In this document: piece after piece, positions 1-10,500 of the stretch
Position numbering within the stretch: position 1 is the first letter of the stretch
Layout of the letters: each line of letters starts with the position of its first letter
NCBI RefSeq assembly: GCF_000003605.2
Contig: NW_003129368.1
Coordinates: forward strand, 33,509-49,412
DNA from: Saccoglossus kowalevskii
Lineage: Eukaryota > Hemichordata > Enteropneusta > Harrimaniidae
Length of the DNA stretch: 15,904 nt
Direction: 5' to 3'
The notes under the pieces: model-generated
The model's input: only the letters and a program-made list of their open reading frames with translations
Databases searched by the model: none
Told to the model about the DNA's origin: nothing
Program-made: the position numbers and the translations under genes

Positions 1-88
1 ATATCATCCATACTCGCTACAAATGTCACCCGTACTCGCTACAAATATCACCCGTACTTACTTCAAATATCACCCGTACTCGCTATTT
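1..88. repeat. 22-bp tandem repeat, four units, cut by the window edge
   Basis: Four 22-bp units at 1-22, 23-44, 45-66 and 67-88, each built around CACCCGTACTCGCTACAAAT with one to a few substitutions; the last is altered at its right end. The array runs off the left edge, so its full size is unknown. It lies in an intron and has no visible coding sense. Confidence 0.85.
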
Positions 89-90
89 TC

Positions 91-115
91 TGAAAAGTAC
101 GACCCGTACTTTTCA
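91..115. repeat. Small perfect inverted repeat next to the 22-bp array
   Basis: TGAAAAGTAC (91-100) and GTACTTTTCA (106-115) are exact reverse complements around a 5-nt loop, GACCC. The loop and right arm repeat the CCCGTACT core of the adjacent tandem units, so the hairpin probably arose from a degenerate array unit. Confidence 0.7.
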
Positions 116-1477
116 CCTGTACTTGGCTCATTTTGGTACATTTATATACCTCAAATATGTTTAAACAGGAATGGCCATGTTATTGAAAATATGGAAAACT
201 AATCTGGTTTCTCATCTGTGTATAGTGACCACTTCATTAAAATGGTCTTTATAAAAAAGGAGGTTGGATTATTCTTTCAAACTCCTACATTTGATATAAT
301 ATTTGTCCAGAAAATAATGAGCCATTACAAAAACACATTAATTCAAATTGATCAAAATCAAAATAAGTTTGACTTGTGGAAATTAAAAATTGTTTCATGA
401 ACTGAATGCTAATTATTATTATTTTGGTCTCTAAATAAAGGCAAATATGCAAATATATTGCTGTTTGAGGGCGCACTTCCTGTACCAACATATAGTAGCA
501 CTCTAGATAAGCCTTGTCAAACCACTAGCTCATGAAATCTGTCTTGCATAAAACTTTTGCAAGCTTTTATGTTTTTGATGCCATAAACAAATATTAAAAT
601 TATATTTGATCTTTAGGTGCCGCATAAACGAATAGATACCATAAAAATGGTTTAAAAAAATGATGTCAAGAGAATGAATTAATAGGATACAAATCAGCAT
701 TGGTAGGTTTAGGGAGTATTCCACACACTGTCAGTGACGTTTCGATTTTTTAGAAATTATGCAAATATGTTCAAAATAATACTGTGACATTCATGTAATA
801 CCTGTGATGGACACCCCCCAAAATGTAATGTGAGTTTTGTTGGAATAATTAATTATTTAGATGCAATCAGAAATTAAAAAATACACAACTGAGAAGTTCC
901 TCAATCCTGTAATCTTATGATACATGGTCATGCAGCTATCCAATCAAATACCTAAATTCACACTTCAGATCACTCATGGCATCCATAAATTGTAACTTTC
1001 AACCTTTCTATAACATGGCCTGACTTCATTCAAGTTGAGTGATGATTTCTAATTCCATCTGCGAGGACTGAAGTAATGTTTTATATACATCGTTTAGAAA
1101 CACTTTTTTAATTGTTACATTCTTGTTATGTTTATGTTTTGAGTGAAAAAGATTGAAGTTTACATTTTGTAAAATCATCATTGGTACGAGGTGTTGTGAT
1201 GCATAAATCAGAGGATGTCGCATTTTACAACATGTTTTGTTTTGTTTTTTTAATAAAAAGTTAAAGCGCAAATTAATAAAAGGATACAATTTCATGTGGT
1301 GTAACAAAAAAAACTGTAGCACTTAATTATTCTACAAACTGTCTCTCTTTATTTTGAGAGTACCAACTATGAAGCCATTCATCATGAAAATACATATGAT
1401 TAGAATATACAAAATTATATCATTTGTGTTACATATTGAGAATATTTGCTTACTTTTCAATATCTGTTTTGTTCCAG

Positions 1478-1597
1478 TGCTGCTCAAGCATCTGTTGACT
1501 CAAATATTGATGATGTTTGTAAATTGCTGCGTAGTACAGGTTACTCCTCAATTCCAGGTTCCCGGCGACCACCAAACTATCCGGAGAGTTACTTCCT
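1478..1597 (+). CDS. WASHC5: WASHC5 exon 1 of window (human ~174-212)
   Basis: Begins with the last base of a split codon, then encodes [20 protein letters not shown] followed by GYSSIPG...NYPESYF, matching the human [20 protein letters not shown] region. The acceptor is TTTTGTTCCAG and the donor CT|GTAAGT; the two last bases join the first G of exon 2 to give a Leu codon (phase 2 intron). 120 nt. N-terminal helical part of strumpellin. Similarity is strong in the [15 protein letters not shown] core and weaker in the Pro-rich stretch after it. Confidence 0.95.
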
Positions 1598-4500
1598 GTA
1601 AGTTTCTTCTTAAATGTTTTTTTTTTCAATGAATATCTTTATATAAAAATTGTAGTGTCTATCAGACAGAAGATTTGTGCTTCAAATTCAACCCAGTAAT
1701 CTTGCTAAAATGTTGGTGCAATAATTTGCACACTATGTCATTGATGATTTTGGGCTTAATATAAGTAATTCTCAAGTGGATATAGGTCTTATTCCAAATT
1801 TTCAAAAAAAGTATTGAGAAAAGTGTGCAGATATATTTAGTGAATTGTGACGTAAGTTTGCTTTGGCATTCAGATTAAAGGGTCAAGGTTCAAAGAGTTA
1901 AACCACAGTACATGGAATGTTAGTCATATCTTTAATCGAGAAAATGTGGATCAAAAATGGTTATTTTGTGTGGTTGCCGTGCAGTGTGAATTTCATATAA
2001 ACAATGTATTTGACATGCATTGTGTATATCACAAACAGCTCGCAAGGTTATGAAATATTGCTCAGTTATTATCTCCGGGAGATAACCCGCCAAATATGCT
2101 TATCATTCAAGAAATACACCACAAAAAGTTTCAATTCTCTGAACGTATTCTCTGAACGTACAAAGAGCCATGGTTTTTTAAAAACACTAGTACACGTAGA
2201 GTGATAATTCTGAAAAAGTATCACCCTGAATTCCATGTTGAGCTTGGGTTTTATTCTAATACCATAAGTTACAGCATGCCGTAATTTTGTGGTATTGCAC
2301 TGGGTATTTGCAACCTACCATATTAGGAAATACGATTACGGGCATAAGTGTCTTCTTATAATAAAACCACACAAAGAAGTTCTCTAAATCTGTTCTGAAC
2401 ATTTTGGATTTTGACATTCCCATGATGTATCCTTGGGAGAAAAATATGTATAATAATAAGGGTATCACAAGGATACCGCAAAGTATGCCCTCAGGCAGTA
2501 CAGTGAGAGTATTGTACTGTCTGAGTACAAGTTGAAGGTGAGATCAGAAAAATAATTGAATTGTATAGATGCAAAAATAGGACTTCAATCTGTTGAGACC
2601 TTTTATTTTTGTGGTGGTTTCTTACTTTGGATATTTTGTATGTTCAGTTTTTGCTTTGTTTTTCAAAGTAGTGGTTCTTTCTCTTCTGTATGGTTAATTC
2701 AGTTTTCATTTACTTTTTTCCCACCATTTATAGGAGAGTTCCGATAAACAGACAATTTGTAAGCATGCTGATTGGACGACTGAGGTCAGATGACATTTAT
2801 AACCAGGTAAACACACAGAATATTATTCTATGTTGTTTTTTACTCCATGTATCACTCAGCTAAAATTAACCCAATGAGCAACACATGGTTATACCTTATG
2901 TAACTTGACATATTCTGTTAAATCTGTTTCCCATGAATGCTATTAAAAGGATACAATGCAACAGGGGATGCCACTTCTAAAGGAGCATCTACACAAGAAA
3001 AATGATGAATTCTTGGTTCTCAATTTATGTGGCTTCTATTATTCTGGGAAATGGTTTGGGTTTTCTTAAAATCCATTTCCCAGTTGTAGAGGAGCTGTTT
3101 GCAATCATGTATAACATTCTAACATTTGAGCATTCAATAGACACCACTGATCATTTGGTTCAGTATTATCTAAATAAAACATTGAAAAAAATGGGCTCTG
3201 ACTAAGAAATAGGAAACATATATAATGGAGCCTTGATACCTGACCTTATGAGATTCTCTACAGCATTCTGTATTTTTTATTACAATAATAACTCTTTTTT
3301 CTAAGCTGCATCTCAGTAATTAGCAGTTCTTAAATAATTTTAATTAATTAAATAATTATTTAATTAATCAAATGAGTATTGTATTTTTTTATGCCCAGAA
3401 GAACATATTTTTAAATTCATTTAAAAATTGTCTTATTTTGATTGATTTTTTATGACAAAACATGATAATTTGTAATTTGTTGCAGGACACCAGAATGCTG
3501 AATATTCAATATTTTTTTCTGGGCCATATTTGTTTTTTCATTTTACATTTTTATTGAGCATGAGTGTGTGTTTCAATACAATTCAAATGACCCCCTATGT
3601 TACTCTGGTTTTTGTTCAGATCTCTGCATATCCTTTTCCTGAGCATCGTAGCACAGCATTGGCTACCCAGGCATCTATGTTGTATGTCATTCTGTACTTT
3701 GCACCAGAGATCCTTCACCAACAGCAGGCAAAGATGAGAGAAATAGTAGACAAACATTTCCCGGATAACTGGGCAAGTCATTTTTGATTTATGAATTACT
3801 TTCTCTGAGCTAGAAAGCAACTTGTACAATGCATCGATTTATACAAACAAATTTGAAATTGATAGTAAATTTCAGGCAAGGGTTTACATTTCAATGTCAT
3901 TATATATTTTGTTGTCTAGGTAACCAGTATATACATGGGTATACCAGTGAACTTGATGGATGCTTGGGAGCCATATAAAGCAGCAAGAACTGCCCTCAAT
4001 AATACACTAGACCTCAGTAATGTCAGAGAATTGGTAAGTGATGTGTTCATTTGATGTTAGCACGTACGCCCATCCGTATAAAACAGTAAGAACTGCCTTC
4101 AATAATACATTAGACCTCAGTAATGTCAGAGAATTGGTTAGTAGTTTGTCTGTATTTTAATTGTAGTGTGTATTCTCGTTTTAGGCTGCTCGATATGCCA
4201 CTAAAGTTCCCAAACTAAATGACCTTGTGAAGCGTTACTTGCAAGAAGGTACATTAACTGAAGAGTATGTTTTAGATAACATCCCAAAGTTGATGAACTG
4301 TCTTCGGGAATGTAACGTTACAATTCGGTGGTTGATGCTACACACTGCTGAAGGAGGTAAGGATGCCCTCTATCATTTCTTAAATAGAAACTCCTGTTTA
4401 TTACGCCCTCTACAAACTCATAAATAAAAACTCCTGTTTTTAGCAGGAAGTCATAATACTGTAACTCTCCTTAAGTTATTGTGGCCTCTATGAAAAAAAA

Positions 4501-7500
4501 AAACATTGTAAAAATGAATTTTTATTATTATGACTTTGGCCTCCCATTGCGTCCGTGGCTACTGTAAAGTACTTTAAATTTATTCTTCGCTGAATCAGTG
4601 AAAATACCTGTTTTCCTATATTTTACATTTAACACCTCAAAAATCAGTGACAATATATTTTATGCAAAACGTCCAAAATTTCTTTTCAGCAAAAATTAAT
4701 TCCAGTGAAAAATGTTTACAGTAGTGATTGATTCCACCATGATCTTAAGTAGTATTTTACTATGCCACTGATAATCACTGAATTTATCGCTTCCTATCAG
4801 CTTGGGATAACAATAAAAGATGCCGTCAGTTGAAGGAGCAGGTGTTATTAGATAGTAAATTCAATCCACAAGTCTTGTTTACGCTCCTCTTGAATACCGG
4901 GCAGTTTGAACTACAGCTGAAGGAGGTAAGAAATATTTAAGACAAATTTTCATCGTCTGATTCTTGTTATAATATTTGATCATTTTAATTAAAAGTTTAT
5001 GATAATAAGGGTTTGCAACTGAAGTTAGGAGAGTCGACCACAAAATCACAAAACAACCATTATATAAATGCAAATAAATTTTCAAAAACTACTTTTTTTC
5101 TTCGTTTGTGTTTTTGCATTCCTGACTATGGCGATTTCCTTGCTTCGTTCTGATTTCATACTCAATCATTTCCATGGTTACCATCAAGCAGCCATGTCAT
5201 TCAGAGATACCATTGCTTTGAACCAGTTTGATTGACAAGCATGTGGAACTCATTTCATATTGCCGTTTATTTGTATGAATTTGCCTAATTGTATTTTTAT
5301 AAAAATGCTGTCATCATTCAACTAACTCATATCAGTCTCTGACAATTTGCACACAAATTATCTTTGGCTATAGCGTAATATTTTCATTTTTTTGAGGTAT
5401 TTTGGTAATTGAAACCTAACACTCACTTCGCTATCTTTTAAGATCTGTGTCAAATATACCGCTGACTTCTTCTGGGGTTGCCTATCCATTGTTCTTTTAA
5501 TTATTTTATTTTTGTCCTACCCCTGCCTGTTTTTAGGGAGATTATGCATACGCAAAAAGAATGAAATTGCGTCTGATGGTAATTCAGGAATCAGGAATTG
5601 TGCATTCAACTGTATTATAATTAGTTTTAATTATATTTTAAATCTTCCCACAATGCAACAGATGTTCAGACATATGTTGGACAATAAGAAAGATAAGTGG
5701 GAAGCTTACAAGAAAGAGGGATCAGAAAGAATGGCTGAATTATCAGAAGTCTACTCTGGTAGCAAACCCTTAACCAGGGTAGAGAAAAATGGTAAGTGAG
5801 AATCCTGGTTACTATGGTTACTCTGTACAAAAGTATGCAGTTCACATTTCAATTATTTAGGCATTGAAATGTAATATAGATTACTATGGATACGGGGAAA
5901 AGTTCAACAACCTGAAAAATATTTTTATTTTTTTTATTTTTGAAATCATGCATTCTGTATTCAAATAAACTCTAGGTGTTCTGAAAACATTTATGAATTT
6001 GCTGAAATGCTATGCTTTTTTTCTTCACAGAACAATTCTATTGATATCACAAATTTTCTAAAACTTTTGAACAGATTAAATTGTCGTTTGGTATATGAAT
6101 CCATTATATGTATTTGTTTAAATATCTACATGTTCAGTTGTAAATAATGAATGCTTTATGTAACTATTACCGTTAGTAACTCTTTGAGGGGCACAATTGC
6201 TAAAATTAAAAGCATCATTTTGCATTTTTATCCATTTTTTTTTTTTTTAAATGAGGAAATGTCTCTAAGCAAGAAATAAAGATTACCACTATTGAATGTT
6301 GCTATCATATTAAAATAATGTTGACATCAGAATGGAGTGAGTGTGGTGGGGTAGAGTTTGTTGTAATTGTCAATAACTGTAGAAAAATGTAACAACTTGA
6401 AAGAACATCTGTTGAAAATTTTCAATGACTGTGGTTGATGAATTGTGCAGTAGTCGCACGGGAGCACTGATTAGAATCTTGTTTGTTTGATTTTTCAGAA
6501 AATTTGCAGGCATGGTTTGCGGAGATGGCTAAACAGATTACATCATTGAATTATGATGACTCCACCTCTGCTGGTAGGAAGATAGTTCAGCTTATCCAGG
6601 CACTGGAGGAGGTAATTCACAAACATTCAAACTGTTCACTTTCTCAAGTCTTGAGGTCAGAGTTGAAAAGTGTTTGTCATGTTTACCATACTTTCATTAT
6701 TGTTGGTTCATGCCATCACAAATACCATCAGACAATTTTTCAAAATACAAAATCCAAAAAATTAAATTTTGTATTTTTACACTATTATTATTTAATGTAT
6801 ATCTCAAAACATTTAGACAAATTTACATGTAATTTTAGTCGGTTGTTGTGCATGTATCACAATTTTGTTATCATCAGTGTTGACTCATTTCTATAACAGT
6901 ATTCAGTGTATTTTTACACAAAACTTGCATATTCAATTCCAAGTATCCTACATTAAATTTATATCTAACCCTCTCTCTCTAAACCCTCTCTCCATTCTAG
7001 GTTCAAGAGTTCCATCAACTAGAAAGCAATTTGCAAGTTCGTCAGTTTCTTGCCGAAACTCGTAGATTCCTGCACCAGATGCTGCGTACCATTAACATCA
7101 AAGAAGAAGTTTTGATACAAATCCAGATAGTAGCTGATGTGCATTATGCATGGGAGCTCATTGATAGGTGGGTATAAATCATGTGACATCTTCTGGCTCT
7201 TGTCATTGGCTCATGCCGAAGTGAGTGGGGAACACTGGTTGATCCAGCAGAGGTTATATGAACTTCAAACTCTGCATCCTAGACCATCAATTTGGGAAAA
7301 GTTTGAATGATATGAATATGAATTTTTAATTTCTCCCTGTTTCATTATGGAACATCATGCCATTGTAAAATTCAACTATACAATGATGATCTTAGTATCC
7401 CCTAAAATTTCCATTGTGTCCAATTATGTTGTTCGAAAATCAAGATACATCTATGTTAGGTTGAATTATTGACTTAAATTGACTAAGGAGATGGACGTAA

Positions 7501-10500
7501 ACAAAATCACATGAGGTGATATTTTGAATACTGGCATGGTTGAGCTGATGATTTTATTTCTCTTCACCCACTGGTCAACAGTATAGGCAGGTTTGTTCAG
7601 TCATGTATTAGAAATATGTTTGTTTATTTCAGTTATACTCGATACATGCAAGAAGGAATAAAACGGGAACCGTCTTTAGTCATCAAACTGAGAGCTACAT
7701 TCTTAAAGGTAAGTTAACTTATCATATCCATTATTTATCATAATGTAACTTGCATTAAAGTGAGAGGGTTGTCACCTCCGCACGCGTGGGAATTGAGTCC
7801 CATGCGACGATAACAACACACGCTAAAAACACAAAGGCTCATGGGTAAACGCTTGTTTGTAAACAATGACATGCTATGGCCATCTGACACATGTGCAGGT
7901 GACGACTCCCCTGTTTTAACATTATGATAAGCAAATTGCAAGCATTATGTAAAAAAGATTTTAAAATGTTTGCAATACAGTATTCCTGTAAGTAGCGTAC
8001 GCTAACGAGAATGTACTATTACATAAAAATCTTATTACTCGTGCCCCATGGTGACACCATACTTCTGTAAGGTAAACATTCCTGCAAATTACAACTTGTA
8101 GCGATAATGTACTTTCATGAAGTAAACATAGTATAATTCCTGCTCAATACCGACACCGCACTTCTATAAATATTTGTACAGTTTTTTTACACTAGATATT
8201 TTCTTATATTATTTGATGATTGACAATATTAAATGTAGAATGGTGTATTTGTTTGGCATACCGGTAAATTATCAATGTGGTTTATGTTTCTTTCGTTTAG
8301 TTGGCGTCTGCTCTCGATCTTCCTCTACTGAGAATCAACCAAGCTGGTAGTGGGGATCTGGTCAGCGTGTCCCAGTACTATTCAGGTGAACTTGTCTCCT
8401 ATGTACGAAAAGTGCTGCAGATTATCCCAGAAACCATGTTTGGATTATTAGCCCAGATCATCCGTCTGCAGACGCACAGTATCAAAGAGGTGCCAACAAG
8501 ATTAGAGAAAGAAAAACTACGAGAGTTCGCACAGCTAGATCAGCGATATGAGGTAAGCATGGTTGTATGGGTGAGATATTTCTTTAGGTCTCTTTAGGTT
8601 CTATTGTTCAATTATTGTCTGTTCTTTTTTTGGTCTTTAATAATAATAATATGCTTTATTCATCGTTGATAATCTCTTAGATATAAGCCCTTCTACCAGG
8701 GAGTCCAGCAATGTTGAAATGTACATTTCAGAAAGAAAGCACACAAGAAATATAACACAACTGAATTATTAAAAAGTTCCAAAATAAAGTCATATTTTAA
8801 AGCAATTCAAATTTGAGTCTCTATTTATGTAAAACAATTTTTAAAAATCAAGATTTGTGTATTACATCATCATTGTTCAAATGGTTGCTATGTAAGATTT
8901 TGTAGTTCTGTCATGTCTACAGATACTGGGATACAGTGTCACTTTAACAGTACTGAATTATGTTTGAACCAATCAGAAACAATTTGACATCTCTTATGTT
9001 AGGATAGCAAATTGTGAACGCTTGAATCTATTTAGCTAGGTAAAGCTATTTTTCCCAGTTGTCATGGAAACACAGTTGTAATGGAGAAATTACATCTTGC
9101 TGATAATTTTACGTTATTTTTGTATATTCAGGTTGCTAAGTTAACCCATTCAATATCAGTGTTTACAGAAGGTATACTGATGATGAAAACAACACTGGTT
9201 GGCATAATAAAGGTAAATATATCATTGCACGCAACTATAATTTGATTAGTTTGATAATGAACATTTTTATTAATCTTATACATTGAGAGTAATGGTAATA
9301 CACTGTATCCTTGTTGTAACAAAAGCAAACTCTTTGTTATAGTGAAGTGTTCATTATAATGAAGCACATATTGCATTGGGTTTTTTATAGTCAAGTGTTC
9401 ACTATAAGGAAGCACATAATACATTGAGTTTGTTATAGTGAAGTATTCACTATAATGAAGTACATAATACATTGGGTGTTATAGTGAAGTGTTCACTATA
9501 ATGAAGCACATAATACATTGGGTGTTATAGTGAAGTGTTCACTATAATGAAGCACATAATGTATTGGGTTTGTTATAGTGAAGTGTTCACTATAATGAAG
9601 CACATAATACATTGGGTTTGTTATAGTGAAGTGTTCACTATAATAAAGTACATATTACATTGGGTTTGTTATAGTGAAGTGTTCACTATAATGAAGCACA
9701 TAATACATTGGGTTTGTTATAGTGAAGTGTTCACTATAATGAAGCACATAATGCATTGGGTTTGTTATAGTGAAGTGTTCACTATAATGAAGCACATAAT
9801 ACGCTGGGTTTGTTATAGTGAGTGTTCACTAAAATGAAGCACATAATACATTGGGTTTGTTATAGTGAAGTGTTCACTATAATAAAGTACATAATACATT
9901 GGTTTTTATAGTGAAGTGCTCACTATAGTGAAGCACATATTACATTGAGTTTGTTATAGTGAAGTGTTCACTATAAGGAAGCATATAATATTATGTCTTC
10001 ATTTTAATATTATGACTTCATTTTAATATTATGACTTTATTCATCTTCAGATTGATCCTAAACAGCTTTTGGAGGACGGTATACGCAAGGAATTGGTACG
10101 CCAAGTAGCGAGAGCTTTGCATGAAGGTCTCATATTTAACCCTAAAGCAAAGGTAAGAAACATTTACAGACAATAACAATCAACTAGTCCTTATCATATT
10201 CAGGTGTCAGATTGTGTTTTGATTATGTTGACTTGTTTCAATTTGGTTCATGACATCACCAGCTGGAACTTAAATTGCACCAAGTGAATTCAAACTTGTC
10301 AGAATTGGTTATCTGTCGTCATCTTACTTCATCAATCATGTTATTGTTTTGTACTATCTTGCCTAACTGTTATTGTTTTGAACTATCTTGCCTAACTGTT
10401 ATTGTTTTGAAATATATTGCCTAACTGTTATTGTTTTGAACTATCTTGCCTAACTGTTATTGTTTTGAACTATCTTGCCTAACTGTTATTGTTTTGAACT

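Larger units (their letters stand above)
1..1477 (+). other. WASHC5: 3' part of the intron upstream of exon 1
   Basis: AT-rich sequence with no coding similarity. I looked for the strumpellin segment expected just before exon 1 (the RERMLV-SYYRY region of the human protein) and did not find it, so the preceding exon probably lies left of the window. Apart from the 22-bp tandem repeat at the left edge and scattered A/T runs I see no element. It ends in a pyrimidine-rich acceptor, TTTTGTTCCAG, at 1467-1477. Confidence 0.75.
1598..2733 (+). other. WASHC5: Intron 1, GT-AG, phase 2, 1136 nt
   Basis: Holds a copy of dispersed family A (2259-2535) and a short GTTATTATCTCC segment at 2061-2103 that recurs inverted in intron 14. 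The rest is AT-rich and unremarkable. The acceptor lies in a T-rich tract at 2699-2733. Confidence 0.85.
4357..4800 (+). other. WASHC5: Intron 5, GT-AG, phase 1, 444 nt
   Basis: Mostly repeats: a two-copy 40-bp tandem repeat just after the donor and the family C element at 4560-4723. Acceptor CGCTTCCTATCAG. Confidence 0.88.
9213..10050 (+). other. WASHC5: Intron 12, GT-AG, phase 0, 838 nt, mostly minisatellite
   Basis: About 120 bases of ordinary intron, then the 48-bp palindromic array (9337-9986) and a three-unit 19-bp repeat (9987-10043) that runs almost into the acceptor TTCATCTTCAG. Confidence 0.92.

Noticed and set aside
1026-1322. 98-codon minus-strand open frame in the upstream intron
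   Set aside because: Lys/Asn/Leu-rich low-complexity translation, no recognisable family, no splice or promoter context.
5171-5186. RFX X-box-like motif (CCATGGTTACC), and a second near 9058-9071
   Set aside because: Each departs from the consensus at two or more positions and sits deep in an intron; expected by chance.
6612-6896. In-frame continuation of exon 8 into the intron
   Set aside because: No similarity to strumpellin, composition typical of AT-rich intron, and homology resumes cleanly at 7001.
7738-7941. 67-codon minus-strand open frame with Cys and His residues
   Set aside because: Coincides with the family B inverted-repeat element and is not preserved in its second copy.
9535-9837. 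100-codon plus-strand open frame with a 16-residue repeat
   Set aside because: Lies wholly in the 48-bp minisatellite; a period divisible by three keeps any stop-free unit open. The opposite strand is open as well (9128-9472).
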